Below, piece by piece: positions 38,205-46,858 of a stretch of DNA of 64,000 nt. How positions within the stretch are numbered: the first letter of the stretch is position 1; the number at the start of each line of letters is the position of its first letter. The DNA lies in NCBI RefSeq assembly GCF_001375535.1, contig NZ_LN831197.1, forward strand, positions 621,718 to 685,717, given 5' to 3'. The notes under the pieces are model-generated. The model ran no database searches and had not been told where the DNA came from. It worked only from the letters and a program-made list of their open reading frames with translations. Origin of the DNA: Bacillus niameyensis (lineage in GTDB: Bacteria > Bacillota > Bacilli > Bacillales > Bacillaceae_C). Made by a program: the position numbers and the translations under genes.

Positions 38205-38813
38205 TTACAGAAGATTTAAAGACATTAGGGTTTTTAAGTAATCAATTCTTGGATGCCATCCATACTGGACCCGGTGCCCAATTTTTTCAACTTCTTCTTT
38301 TTTTATCGATTTTCTGCCTCCAGTTAACATGCGTTCCCAATAGCGGAATAGATCTTTACCTTCTAATAGGTAAAGTTCATCGACTGAAGCAAAGCGTAAA
38401 ATAACAAAAACTATTCCACCTAATTTATCAACGTTTTTCATATGTTCAATTTGGTGTTCGTGAAAGTTTTTTAATGGGAAGGATGTTACACTTCGTGTTT
38501 CTTTTGCTTCAAAATCAATGTATTTACCATTGCACACTCCATTATAATCTGTCGTAGAAGCTTGACGAAAATAAGCCTCCTTAATGACAGCTTTACTCCT
38601 TGACTTGTAATCAACATTAACAATTTGAACGGGAGTTGGTTTTTTATGAATCACGGCTATACCATTGGAAAGGTAATATGAATTGGTTTCATTTAAATCT
38701 TCTTCAAGAGTCATGCCCCGGTTACTATAAGAACTCTTTTTTGCATTGTTTTGTGCTACTTTGGAAATAACGGGATCCTGATATTTCCTGCCATTCGGAT
38801 AATGAACCTCCAT
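38205..38813 (-). CDS. recU: Holliday junction resolvase RecU
   Basis: Cuts four-way junctions in recombination and chromosome segregation. [16 protein letters not shown] and the nuclease core [20 protein letters not shown], here given in two parts, carry the conserved acidic residues and lysine; [15 protein letters not shown] is also diagnostic. Length 202. ponA starts 26 nt downstream on the same strand, so they form an operon. Confidence 0.97.
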   Translation of the reverse strand: MEVHYPNGRKYQDPVISKVAQNNAKKSSYSNRGMTLEEDLNETNSYYLSNGIAVIHKKPTPVQIVNVDYKSRSKAVIKEAYFRQASTTDYNGVCNGKYIDFEAKETRSVTSFPLKNFHEHQIEHMKNVDKLGGIVFVILRFASVDELYLLEGKDLFRYWERMLTGGRKSIKKEEVEKIGHRVQYGWHPRIDYLKTLMSLNLL

Positions 38814-38835
38814 ATTAGCTTCACCTCACTTGCCA

Positions 38836-38844
38836 ATTATACCA
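38836..38844 (-). promoter_or_regulatory. Candidate extended -10 promoter for recU-ponA
   Basis: On the minus strand TGGTATAAT, 22 nt before the recU start; no good -35. Confidence 0.5.
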
Positions 38845-38913
38845 CAGCCAATCATACAGAAAGGATATATATTCCTGAACAATTTTTCAATAGGATGACA
38901 AGCTATGCATGAT

Positions 38914-38920
38914 CATAATA
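38914..38920 (+). promoter_or_regulatory. Possible forespore -10 element before the sspM-like gene
   Basis: CATAATA matches the sigma-F/sigma-G -10 pattern; a fitting -35 was not found. Confidence 0.25.
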
Positions 38921-38970
38921 AAAATGGATATGTTATAGGTGACATAATTATTTTCAAGGAGGTTTGTTAA

Positions 38971-39075
38971 ATGGCCAAAAATCGAAACAGAAAACAAGAG
39001 AAAAAGGAAAACCAACCTAGAAAAGCCGGGGAAGGCAATCCGAAGCTTACTGGACCAAATCGACCTTCTACGTAA
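38971..39075 (+). CDS. sspM: Small acid-soluble spore protein, SspM-like (34 aa)
   Basis: A very short gene: ATG at 38971 after AAGGAGG, 34 codons, TAA at 39073. The product begins MAKNRNRKQEKK, is very basic, and ends KLTGPNRPST; B. subtilis SspM, also 34 residues, ends GGPNRPST and lies in this same ypp region. The ribosome site, the length and the tail support the call. Minor SASPs are made in the forespore; their function is not known. Confidence 0.82.
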   Translation: MAKNRNRKQEKKENQPRKAGEGNPKLTGPNRPST

Positions 39076-39219
39076 AAACAGATGCATATGTCGAAATGAT
39101 AATTTATTCGTACGAAAACCACTTTGTTTGACGAATCACTTCTAGTTTTGTCAACCATGCAGGGAACATAAAAAAAATAGAGAATTAGTGTAGCAAAAGG
39201 TGTAGATGGAGGTTGCCGT

Positions 39220-39438
39220 ATGACTAAAACTGAACTATTGATGAGACTAGAGGCGATAAGTTGTCAAATGGATGAGTTAGAACAAATGATTGCGGAAAAA
39301 TCGATCCAAAATCAGATTGCTTTGAATAACATAATGAAGGCGAAAGAACGAAAGATGAAGCATTCCCTTTCAAAGTTGGAAAGAGAATACGAATTTAAGA
39401 AAACAAAGTTGCAGCAAAGCTTTGCAATAGCACGTTAA
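39220..39438 (+). CDS. Small coiled-coil protein of unknown function
   Basis: A 72-residue, highly charged protein that looks helical throughout (MTKTELLMRLEAISCQMDEL..., ending KKTKLQQSFAIAR), probably a coiled coil. ATGGAGGTTG precedes the ATG, and a terminator follows at 39481. No signal peptide or motif. It lies in the ypp gene group, but I cannot match it to a named family. Confidence 0.7.
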   Translation: MTKTELLMRLEAISCQMDELEQMIAEKSIQNQIALNNIMKAKERKMKHSLSKLEREYEFKKTKLQQSFAIAR

Positions 39439-39478
39439 GGATAACTTGATAAATTGATTTAAACATAGTAAGATGTGG

Positions 39479-39510
39479 AAAAAAGTAGCCATAAAAAGCT
39501 ACTTTTTTCT
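39479..39510 (+). terminator. Terminator before yppE
   Basis: AAAAGTAGC (39481-39489) pairs with GCTACTTTT (39498-39506), then T. Confidence 0.75.
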
Positions 39511-39525
39511 TTGGAGATGAGAAGT

Positions 39526-39897
39526 TTGGATCAAGTAAGACTAATGGAATTAACAACTCGCTTGTATGAATATAATCAAAAAGCAAATGAAAGCTTCTTA
39601 AAATGTCGTGATAGTGGTCAAGAAGGTGATTTTTTTCAAGAAGTTAAACCTTTTGCGGACAAGGTAAAAGAATGTGCTGACGAATGGGAACCAGCGGCAG
39701 TCAATTGGGTTTTAACAGAAAAACCAAAAAATCTTCATCCTATGCAAGTTCGGAATACAGCAGAAAATATTCAAATGGTCTCTATTCGTGCCTTTTTTCC
39801 GAAAACAAGTTTAAAACGATTCAACAGTCATATTCAGTCTATTGATTTTATTTTGCAAAGAATGATGGAGGAGTTAGAAAAAAGAAATGGATTGTGA
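39526..39897 (+). CDS. yppE: DUF1798 protein YppE
   Basis: A small helical cytosolic protein of unknown role. Starting at TTG 39526, spaced from GGAG (39513-39516), it has 123 residues, the length of B. subtilis YppE; the ATG at 39517 is too close to that site. The pattern DFFQEVKPFADKVKECADEW and a helical C-terminus fit DUF1798. The start is uncertain by a few codons. Confidence 0.75.
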   Translation: MDQVRLMELTTRLYEYNQKANESFLKCRDSGQEGDFFQEVKPFADKVKECADEWEPAAVNWVLTEKPKNLHPMQVRNTAENIQMVSIRAFFPKTSLKRFNSHIQSIDFILQRMMEELEKRNGL

Positions 39898-39950
39898 CAT
39901 TTTACTTCTGTGGGCATATGGTGTAATAGAAAATAATCCAGGGGGATTGT

Positions 39951-40424
39951 ATGATGTTACGCCCATATAGAAATATCCAATCACAACCATATCAATTTCA
40001 GATACCGCCACCTCAACAACAGCCATATGCTCCTTACTTCAACCAAATGGGACATATGAACGGGTATAATGCTTACTCACCATACGGACCATTTCCTTAT
40101 AACGAGTATAGTCCGTATCAATATCATTCAGTTCCGTCACAAAAAGGACAGCAGAAAAAAACAGGTTACTTATTTCAAAATCCACTACAACCAGAAGAGG
40201 GATATATGTATGAAAGCTATCCCAAAAAAACGTATCAGCAAGATCAGCAAAAAATGTCATATATCCCAAAGCCATCCCCTATTGGTTCAGTCATGAACTC
40301 ATTTAAATCACAGGATGGTTCTCTTGATTTCAACAAAATGATTAACACGGCAGGTCAATTAGTCAATGCTTTTAACCAGGTTTCTGGTATGGCTAAAGGT
40401 ATTGGTGGCTTATTTAAACTTTAA
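39951..40424 (+). CDS. yppG: YppG-family protein, proline/tyrosine/glutamine-rich
   Basis: A 157-residue protein. The first 65 residues are low-complexity and rich in Pro, Tyr, Gln and Asn (PPPQQQPYAPYF, YSPYGPFPYNEYSPYQY), like many coat proteins; the C-terminal 45 residues (SSLDF-type: GSLDFNKMINTAGQLV...) are the conserved YppG-family part. A spore coat role is plausible but not shown. GGGGG precedes the ATG; ATG 39954 is an alternative. Confidence 0.8.
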   Translation: MMLRPYRNIQSQPYQFQIPPPQQQPYAPYFNQMGHMNGYNAYSPYGPFPYNEYSPYQYHSVPSQKGQQKKTGYLFQNPLQPEEGYMYESYPKKTYQQDQQKMSYIPKPSPIGSVMNSFKSQDGSLDFNKMINTAGQLVNAFNQVSGMAKGIGGLFKL

Positions 40425-40456
40425 AAGGAATCGATTTTTTTCGATTCCTTTTTTTC
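40423..40456. terminator. Bidirectional terminator between yppG and hsp20
   Basis: A 12-bp stem (40423-40434 with 40441-40452), A-rich left arm and T run right, between convergent genes. Confidence 0.88.
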
Positions 40457-40534
40457 ATAGGAATTTATAAAGTTGAACAGATCTAAGTTCATAGAAGCTA
40501 TCAAGTTTGTATGATCTTTATTATGTGTTTGCGT

Positions 40535-41005
40535 TTAATCGATATTAATTTTCCTTCCTTTTTCTTTAGGAATTTTAATCGTAAGCATCCCATTTTCATA
40601 ATGAGCATTTGCTCGATTGTGTATCACTGGTTTGGAAAGCGGAATGGTTCTTGACATTTTCCTCGATAATCCCTTTTGATGAAAAATAGAGTTGTGATGA
40701 TCTTCTTTCCTAATTGATTCTTCTTGTTTTACAGAAATGGAGACATATTGGGGTAATACTTCGATTGCAATTTGTTCTTTTTTCACACCAGGAAGCTCTG
40801 CTTGAACGATGTATTCGTTATCTTGTTCTTTTAAGTTAACAGGAAAACCTCCAAATGGCTTGGACTGAGTAAAGAAATCATCCATACTTTGCAATAATCC
40901 CCTATTTGGAGGCTCAGCAAATAGCCGATCCATTGTACTCATAAAATGGCGAAAGGAATCCTCGAGTTGCCTGTTATTACTATTGAGAGGTCGCTTTTCC
41001 TCCAT
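40535..41005 (-). CDS. Hsp20/alpha-crystallin family protein
   Basis: A 156-residue small heat-shock protein. The alpha-crystallin domain covers about residues 55-156: EYIVQAELPGVKKEQIAIEV, YVSISVK and the closing ENGMLTIKIPK. Such proteins hold unfolded proteins or, in the CotM/CotP branch, join the spore coat. The minus-strand upstream region has a good match to a sigma-K promoter (41032-41059), so a late mother-cell role is possible. CGAGG-type heat-shock operators were not seen. A strong AAGGAGGTG site precedes the ATG. Confidence 0.92.
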   Translation of the reverse strand: MEEKRPLNSNNRQLEDSFRHFMSTMDRLFAEPPNRGLLQSMDDFFTQSKPFGGFPVNLKEQDNEYIVQAELPGVKKEQIAIEVLPQYVSISVKQEESIRKEDHHNSIFHQKGLSRKMSRTIPLSKPVIHNRANAHYENGMLTIKIPKEKGRKINID

Positions 41006-41031
41006 GTTTACACCTCCTTTTCAAGTCAATG

Positions 41032-41059
41032 TATATTATGTTGTTTTTATTAAAAGAGT
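41032..41059 (-). promoter_or_regulatory. Possible sigma-K promoter for the Hsp20 gene
   Basis: On the minus strand, AC (41059-41058), 17 nt, then CATAATATA (41040-41032), matching CATAnnnTA. The pattern is short and AT-rich, so chance is possible. Confidence 0.4.
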
Positions 41060-41140
41060 TCTTTTTTTTAAGTGATACTTCATCAATATACTAGGAAAAC
41101 GAACACTTATTCACTAGAATAAGAGATAGAGGTGATTTAG

Positions 41141-43417
41141 TTGAAATGGATGAATAGTTTTGAAGATATACTGAACAATTTAAAAAATAATCCTTTATAT
41201 AAAGATCAAATTGTTACATGGTTTACTTTAGAGGAAGAATCAGCTAAAACTTTGCCTTTCCCAAGTAATTTAAACAATGATCTGCTTAAGGCTATAAAAT
41301 CTCGGGGAATTAATGAATTATATATACACCAGAAACAAGCATATGATGCTGTCATGTCAGGTGAAAGTATAACAGCTATTACTCCAACTGCTTCTGGAAA
41401 AACGCTTTGTTATAACTTGCCCATTCTCCAAACAATTTTGGAGGATAGAACAAGCCGAGCCTTATATATATTTCCTACTAAGGCTTTAGCTCAAGATCAA
41501 AAGAGTGAACTTAATGAACTTATTGATGCAGTCCATCTACCAATTAATCACTATACTTATGATGGTGACACTCCTGCTAATATTCGACAAAAAGTGCGTA
41601 AAGCTGGCAACATTGTTATGTCAAATCCCGATATGCTTCATTCAGCGATTTTACCCCACCATACAAAATGGGTAGCTTTTTTTGAGAATTTGAAGTTCGT
41701 TGTTCTAGATGAATTACATATTTATCGAGGTGTATTTGGGAGTCATGTCGCAAATGTTTTAAGAAGATTAAAGAGAATTTGCCAATATTACGGTTCTGAT
41801 CCTCTGTTTATTTGCACGTCAGCAACGATTGCAAATCCAAAAGAGCTAGGGGAGACGTTAACTGGGGAGACAATGACTCTTATAGATCAAAATGGAGCGC
41901 CACGTGGGAAGAAACATTTTATTTTTTATAATCCACCAGTCATTAATCAGCAGTTAAATATACGCAGAAGTGCAACACTTGAAGTTCGACGCCTCGCAAG
42001 CGAATTTTTGAAAAATAAAATTCAAACGATAGTGTTTGCCCGCAGTCGTGTTCGTGTTGAAATTATTTTAACTTATTTACATGAACTCATTAGCAAAAAG
42101 ATTGGGTCTAAAGCAATTAGAGGATATCGTGGCGGTTACTTGCCATCACAGCGTCGTGAGATTGAACAAGGACTTCGCAATGGAACGATTTATGGTGTCG
42201 TTAGTACAAATGCTTTGGAATTAGGTGTAGATATTGGTCAACTTGAAGTTTGTATTATGACAGGCTATCCGGGAACGATTGCCAGCACTTGGCAACAAGC
42301 GGGTAGGGCAGGTAGAAGAATGAAAGAATCTCTCGTCATCATGGTAGCTAGTTCTTCTCCTTTGGATCAATATATTATAGAACATCCCGAGTACTTTTTT
42401 GAACAGAATCCAGAAACAGCTCGTTTGAATCCGGACAACTTAATTATCTTATCTGATCATATTAAATGTGCAGCATATGAGCTTCCTTTTGGAGAGAATG
42501 AGTTATTTGGAGAGGTAGAAATTCAAGATATATTAGAATTTTTGGCAGAAGAGAGGATCCTCCATAAAAACGGTAAGAAGTGGTATTGGATGAACGATTC
42601 TTTTCCAGCTCATAATATCAGTCTCCGCTCAGCTTCTCAGGAAAATGTTGTGATTATTGATCAAACAGATCGTGCAAACGTAAAAGTGATAGGCGAGATG
42701 GATATTTTTAGTGCTATGACACTTTTACATGATGAGGCGATTTATTTGCATCAAGGGATTCAATACCAAGTTGAACATCTTGATTGGGAAGAGAAAAAAT
42801 CCTATATCTCTGAAGTAGAGGTGGATTATTACACGGATGCCAATCTCGCAGTTCAGTTAAAAGTATTAGAAGAGGATCAAAGGGTTGAAAAAGCATGTGC
42901 GGAAATAGCCTATGGGGATGTAACGGTGAATGCAATGGCAACAATCTTTAAAAAAATTAAGTTTGAAACACATGAAAACATTGGATCTGGGCCGATTCAT
43001 CTCCCAGAAATGGAGTTACACACAAATGCTACTTGGTTTTCCTTTAACCAAGAATTAAGAGAACTGGAACTAAAAGATTTAGAATTTGGATTAATTGGCT
43101 TATCACACACACTGAAAGCAATTATCCCGCTATTTGCGATGTGTGATCCGAGTGATTTCCAAGTTATTCCGCAAATAAAAGCAGCCCATAATGAGAAGCC
43201 TACTATTTTTATTTATGATCGTTATCCAGGTGGGATTGGAATTAGCGAGAAGATCTTTCAGCAAATGATTGATGTTTTATTAGAAGCTAAATCACTTGTA
43301 GAAAATTGTGCTTGCAGGTCCGGCTGCCCTTCATGTATAGGAATTGAAACCGAATTTGGAAAATCAAAAAAAATAACGATTGACTTATTAACTGAATTTA
43401 TCGATGCGGTTTACTAA
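41141..43417 (+). CDS. mrfA: Superfamily 2 helicase MrfA (YprA)
   Basis: A 758-residue DNA helicase that, with MrfB, forms a UvrA-independent pathway for mitomycin-type damage in B. subtilis. Walker A TPTASGKT is at about residue 81, the DExH box LDELHIYRG at about 189, and the C-terminal helicase lobe has VSTNALELGVDIG and QQAGRAGR. The domain of unknown function ends with four zinc-type cysteines in NCACRSGCPSC (about 722-732). The start is TTG 41141 after AGAGGTGAT. mrfB follows after 45 nt. Confidence 0.95.
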   Translation: MKWMNSFEDILNNLKNNPLYKDQIVTWFTLEEESAKTLPFPSNLNNDLLKAIKSRGINELYIHQKQAYDAVMSGESITAITPTASGKTLCYNLPILQTILEDRTSRALYIFPTKALAQDQKSELNELIDAVHLPINHYTYDGDTPANIRQKVRKAGNIVMSNPDMLHSAILPHHTKWVAFFENLKFVVLDELHIYRGVFGSHVANVLRRLKRICQYYGSDPLFICTSATIANPKELGETLTGETMTLIDQNGAPRGKKHFIFYNPPVINQQLNIRRSATLEVRRLASEFLKNKIQTIVFARSRVRVEIILTYLHELISKKIGSKAIRGYRGGYLPSQRREIEQGLRNGTIYGVVSTNALELGVDIGQLEVCIMTGYPGTIASTWQQAGRAGRRMKESLVIMVASSSPLDQYIIEHPEYFFEQNPETARLNPDNLIILSDHIKCAAYELPFGENELFGEVEIQDILEFLAEERILHKNGKKWYWMNDSFPAHNISLRSASQENVVIIDQTDRANVKVIGEMDIFSAMTLLHDEAIYLHQGIQYQVEHLDWEEKKSYISEVEVDYYTDANLAVQLKVLEEDQRVEKACAEIAYGDVTVNAMATIFKKIKFETHENIGSGPIHLPEMELHTNATWFSFNQELRELELKDLEFGLIGLSHTLKAIIPLFAMCDPSDFQVIPQIKAAHNEKPTIFIYDRYPGGIGISEKIFQQMIDVLLEAKSLVENCACRSGCPSCIGIETEFGKSKKITIDLLTEFIDAVY

Positions 43418-43462
43418 GAAAAAAAGAAGTCAATATCTTGACATTGTTGTAGAAGGGGGGAG

Positions 43463-44719
43463 ATGACAATATCGATAAAAGGGAAATTAAACCGTTTGAA
43501 GAAACATGTAGTTCGTAAAGAAGAACTAGAACTGCCTAAACCCGACGTAAAAACAGCATTAAGTGCAACACAAAGTATTCCATTTTTACAAGATTGGGAA
43601 AGGGCAGGGGCAAAACCTTATTATTTTGAAGAACAGTTTTGCCTCGTTAGAGAAGTCCGTTACCCGTTAAGTCATTTACATGGCCATTATCCGTTTAGTG
43701 ACTTGTTGAGAGCTGTAGAACTGTGGCAATCATTTTCTGGTAATCATCCTTTATCGGCCAAGGGATTAAGTCCAACAAATTTATTCTTCTTCGACACGGA
43801 AACAACGGGACTAAATGGTGGCGCTGGGAACACGATATTTTTACTTGGCCATGCTCAACTGGTGGATGATGAAATTGTCCTTAAGCAACACTTCTTGCCA
43901 GAACCAGGATTTGAAGTTGCTCTTTATAAAAGTTTTTTAGAATCGGTCGATTATACAACCCTTGTTACATACAATGGAAAGGCATTTGATTGGCCACAAG
44001 TTCAAACACAGCATACTCTTGTTAAAGAGCATGTCCCAAAACTACCAGCATTCGGTCATTTTGATCTCTATCATGCTTCAAGAAGACTTTGGAAAGAGAG
44101 AATAGAATCCGTCAAGCTTGTGAATGTCGAAGCAGAAATATTGGGCATCAAGAGAGAAAACGACATCCCCGGTTTTTTAGCGCCAATGATTTACTTTGAT
44201 TTTGTCGAACGAAAAGATCCGGAGGCCATTTTAAAAGTTCTGCAACATAATGAAGTTGATATTTTATCGTTGATCACTCTATTTATTCATTTAACTATTC
44301 AAATACTTTCTGAGGATCCACAACAATCGGCAACAGAAAAAACGTTAGTTGGGAAATGGTTTCAATATTTAGGTGAAAAAGAAGTAGCGGCCACTTCTTT
44401 TATATCTGCTGCGAAGGAAGGGGATGTTGTTGCCAAACACTATCTTGCATTCCATCGGAAACGTGAAAAGAAATTTGATGAAGCAAAGAATTTGTGGATG
44501 GAAGTATCTGGACAACCAATACTAACTATTCAAAAAGAAGCCTGTATTGAGCTTGCGAAGTTAATGGAACACCAATACAAAGATTATAGTCAAGCTGTTT
44601 TTTTTACAGAAAAGGCACTAGCTGTTCACACAGATTCGAATAGGAGCGATCAAGGAGACACTTTTGCTGTGCAGGCAAAAAAAAGGTTATATCGTTTGTT
44701 TAGGAAATTAAACACGTAA
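43463..44719 (+). CDS. mrfB: Exonuclease MrfB (YprB)
   Basis: The nuclease partner of MrfA. A DEDDh/y-type exonuclease domain spans about residues 105-275: FFDTETTGLNGG (motif I), VTYNGKAFDWPQ (motif II) and HNEVDILSL (motif III). The C-terminal 120 residues contain TPR-like helices (AKNLWMEVSG..., AVFFTEKALAVH). Length 418. AGAAGGGGGGAG precedes the ATG. The function as a repair exonuclease is from B. subtilis work; here it is inferred. Confidence 0.95.
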   Translation: MTISIKGKLNRLKKHVVRKEELELPKPDVKTALSATQSIPFLQDWERAGAKPYYFEEQFCLVREVRYPLSHLHGHYPFSDLLRAVELWQSFSGNHPLSAKGLSPTNLFFFDTETTGLNGGAGNTIFLLGHAQLVDDEIVLKQHFLPEPGFEVALYKSFLESVDYTTLVTYNGKAFDWPQVQTQHTLVKEHVPKLPAFGHFDLYHASRRLWKERIESVKLVNVEAEILGIKRENDIPGFLAPMIYFDFVERKDPEAILKVLQHNEVDILSLITLFIHLTIQILSEDPQQSATEKTLVGKWFQYLGEKEVAATSFISAAKEGDVVAKHYLAFHRKREKKFDEAKNLWMEVSGQPILTIQKEACIELAKLMEHQYKDYSQAVFFTEKALAVHTDSNRSDQGDTFAVQAKKRLYRLFRKLNT

Positions 44720-44866
44720 AATTTCCCGGGCAAGCGCAGTTTTCGACTTGTTATATTAGAATTTTCAATTTATTAGGAATTATAATGGGGAAATTAGACG
44801 ACTTTTGACAGTGAAGTGACTCGAATAATTATGAGATCGTTAGGAAATATGGGTATTATGATTAGT

Positions 44867-44894
44867 ACATGTATTGGTGAAGTGTCATAGTCTA
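44867..44894 (+). promoter_or_regulatory. Sigma-K-type promoter for cotD
   Basis: AC (44867-44868), 17 nt, CATAGTCTA (44886-44894), matching CATAnnnTA. cotD is a sigma-K gene in B. subtilis, which supports it. Confidence 0.65.
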
Positions 44895-44933
44895 TAAATG
44901 AAAAGAGATTAATGACAAGAAAGGAGCTTTTTT

Positions 44934-45233
44934 ATGTTTAATAACTGCACAAAGGTACTTCCAGCTGTTGTTCATCCGACCAAATGCTGTGTTAATCATA
45001 CCCAACAGAATTTTATCGTCCCAGAAATTCATCCTTCTCACACAACAACGGTCAATCATCAAAATTTTGTACATCAACATTATTTCCCACATACGCAATC
45101 GGTTGTGAACGAGGTAACCAATCAGCAGGTCGTTATGCCAGGACCAGGACCTGTTCCGGGGCAAGGATTCGGACCAGGTTTTGGACCAGGACCACGACCA
45201 GGATTTGGCCCAAGACCCAATTTTCCTTTCTAA
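44934..45233 (+). CDS. cotD: Inner spore coat protein CotD
   Basis: A 99-residue coat protein. The N-terminal part has the CotD pattern VVHPTKCCVNHT and IHPSHTTTVNHQNFVHQHYFPH, here given as two segments, rich in His and Cys. The C-terminal 30 residues are a Gly/Pro/Phe repeat (PGFGPGFGPGPRPGFGP-like) absent from the 75-residue B. subtilis protein as I recall it. AAAGGAG precedes the ATG, and a sigma-K promoter lies upstream. Made late in the mother cell and built into the inner coat. Confidence 0.93.
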   Translation: MFNNCTKVLPAVVHPTKCCVNHTQQNFIVPEIHPSHTTTVNHQNFVHQHYFPHTQSVVNEVTNQQVVMPGPGPVPGQGFGPGFGPGPRPGFGPRPNFPF

Positions 45234-45260
45234 TTTCTGATAAGGGATAAATATTACTCA

Positions 45261-45290
45261 AGGCACTGACATTGTCAGTGCCTATTTCTG
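45261..45290 (+). terminator. Terminator after cotD
   Basis: A 10-bp stem (45261-45270 with 45274-45283), loop ATT; the T-tract is weak. Confidence 0.7.
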
Positions 45291-45589
45291 CTCACCTTCT
45301 ATACATAGAAAAAACAGTAAAAAACGACTTCAATAATTTGTGACAATTTTAATCTTTTGAAACAGGGTATTAATACCTAATGCAAAGTATCCAAAAAACT
45401 ATGCGTAGAATATAGTTAGAGGAAAATGAGCTATAGAATAGGGGTCACAAAGGCGTTACGATAGGATGGTGCGAACTTAGTTTTCATTTAACTATTAATA
45501 AATCGGGGATGAAAGAAACCTCACTTTTCTTTATAGTAGTATGAGATATTTGTAAAGATTGCGAGCAAATAATTTAGTGCTATTGGAAA

Positions 45590-45618
45590 TTGACAAAATG
45601 GCTGTATTTTGAAAGAAT
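45590..45618 (+). promoter_or_regulatory. Candidate sigma-A promoter for gpsB
   Basis: A perfect TTGACA (45590-45595), 17 nt and AAGAAT (45613-45618). Confidence 0.55.
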
Positions 45619-45655
45619 AATGGTAATGTAGTGGAATTTGAAGGTGGTGTTTAGA

Positions 45656-45949
45656 GTGAACAAATTGAATTTAACAGCTAAAGAAATTTTGGAAAAGGAA
45701 TTTAAAACAAAATTTCGTGGGTATAAACAAGATGAAGTGGATCAATTCCTAGATTTGATCATTAAAGATTATGAATCAATTAAACAAATAGTAGATGACT
45801 TACAACAAGAAAATGCAAGATTAAAAAAACAAGTGGAAGATCAATCAAGACGTCAGTCAGTTCAACCGGCTGGTACAACGAATTTTGATATTTTAAAACG
45901 ACTTTCTAATTTAGAAAAGCATGTTTTCGGAAGCAAATTAGACGAATAA
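45656..45949 (+). CDS. gpsB: Cell division regulator GpsB
   Basis: A 97-residue coiled-coil protein that moves PBP1 between the side wall and the division site. N-terminal DivIVA-like domain with the membrane loop around [14 protein letters not shown], a coiled coil (about residues 30-65) and the C-terminal trimer domain [17 protein letters not shown]. The GTG at 45656, spaced from GAAGGTGGTG, gives [16 protein letters not shown]; upstream codons are not conserved. It precedes rnpB as in B. subtilis. ponA, its partner, is also in this window. Confidence 0.95.
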   Translation: MNKLNLTAKEILEKEFKTKFRGYKQDEVDQFLDLIIKDYESIKQIVDDLQQENARLKKQVEDQSRRQSVQPAGTTNFDILKRLSNLEKHVFGSKLDE

Positions 45950-45973
45950 ATATGCAGTACTAATATTTCCCAC

Positions 45974-46002
45974 TTGCAATCCAGTAAAAATAATAATACA
46001 AT
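45974..46002 (+). promoter_or_regulatory. Promoter for rnpB
   Basis: TTGCAA (45974-45979), 17 nt and TACAAT (45997-46002); the RNA 5' end is expected about 8-14 nt downstream. Confidence 0.75.
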
Positions 46003-46015
46003 TGTATCTTGTCAT

Positions 46016-46433
46016 GACCCATAACATTCGGGTAATCGCTGCTATTCTAAATAGCAGAGGAAAGTCCATGCTCGCACGGTGCTGAGATGCACGTAGTGAT
46101 CACGCCTGGCGAAAAGATAAGCCAGGGCAGTTCGGTTAATACTGAATTGACGGCAGGGAAAATGCCTAAGTCTTGTATAAGATATGGCTTGAATACCTTT
46201 AAAGTGCCACAGTGACGAAGCTTTGCTGGAAACAGCAGAGGTGGAACGAGGTAAACCCCGTGAGCGAGAAACCCAAATTTTGGTAGGGGCACTCTTTTGA
46301 AGAAAATGAACGGAGAAAGAGGCATGTTTGCAAAGATATGCAGATAGATGATTACCACCGGAGTACGAGGCTTAACCTGAGCCATTTGTAGTACGATGGA
46401 ACAGAACATGGCTTACAGAATGTTATGGTAGGT
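46016..46433 (+). ncRNA. rnpB: RNase P RNA, Bacillus B-type
   Basis: The catalytic RNA that trims the 5' ends of tRNAs. It has the universal blocks GAGGAAAGTCCATGCTCGC (46059-46077) and ACAGTGACGAAG (46210-46221), then GTGGAACGAGGTAAACCCC (46241-46259) and GCGAGAAACCCAAATTTTGG (46264-46283). The P1 helix closes the molecule: CCATAACATTC near 46019-46029 with GAATGTTATGG near 46418-46428. The exact ends are approximate. It has its own promoter and terminator and lies between gpsB and a small gene. Confidence 0.96.
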
Positions 46434-46452
46434 TTTCAGTCTAAAACAAGCG

Positions 46453-46489
46453 GACTACTCAGAAATTAACTTCTGAATAGTCTTTTTTA
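46453..46489 (+). terminator. Terminator after rnpB
   Basis: GACTACTCAGAA (46453-46464) pairs with TTCTGAATAGTC (46471-46482), one mismatch, then T6. Confidence 0.8.
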
Positions 46490-46573
46490 GTTTATTAATA
46501 AAAACTTCAAGAAGAATAAATTCCCTGTGTCTTGAATATACTTTACGTATAGAAAAAGATAGGGGTGAGATCG

Positions 46574-46759
46574 ATGGCTGTAAAATTGGATGAGTTTGAA
46601 ACAATTTCAAGGGCTATTCAATCAACATACAATAAGCTTAAGGAAGAAGAACAGTATTCAATGATGGCTGTTGAAAGCCTAAGGGAAGCTGAGGAATCTT
46701 TAAATAAAGCGATAGAACATTCTTTGTCGCAAAATGGAAATGCTGGTTTTATGAGGTAA
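46574..46759 (+). CDS. Small helical protein of unknown function
   Basis: A 61-residue acidic protein (MAVKLDEFETISRAIQ..., then NKLKEEEQYSMMAVESLREAEESL), probably all helix. The ATG at 46574 is well spaced from AGGGGTGAG, and a bidirectional terminator follows. I do not recognise it; it occupies the place where B. subtilis has ypsC after rnpB. No signal peptide or membrane segment. Confidence 0.7.
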   Translation: MAVKLDEFETISRAIQSTYNKLKEEEQYSMMAVESLREAEESLNKAIEHSLSQNGNAGFMR

Positions 46760-46790
46760 CTATATAAGTACATAGGATTTGGTTATAACC

Positions 46791-46826
46791 AAAAAAACAG
46801 TCCACTATAAAATGGACTGTTTTTTA
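46791..46826. terminator. Bidirectional terminator between the small gene and DAHP synthase
   Basis: AAAAAACAGTCCA pairs with TGGACTGTTTTTT across CTATAAAA; A and T runs on both sides. Confidence 0.88.
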
Positions 46827-46858
46827 GTCTTCATTAAACAATGCGCTTCAGCTTTTAA

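Larger units (their letters stand above)
45234..45655. other. 422-nt intergenic region cotD-gpsB
   Basis: It holds the cotD terminator (45261-45290), a palindrome GGTATTAATACC (45366-45377) and the gpsB promoter (45590-45618). I see no coding sequence with a ribosome site. Confidence 0.5.

Noticed and set aside
45366..45377. Palindrome GGTATTAATACC upstream of gpsB
   Set aside because: A 12-bp AT-rich palindrome can arise by chance, and it is over 200 nt from the gpsB promoter.
46047..46409. Minus-strand frame of 120 codons
   Set aside because: It is inside the RNase P RNA gene, whose conserved helices and blocks explain the sequence.
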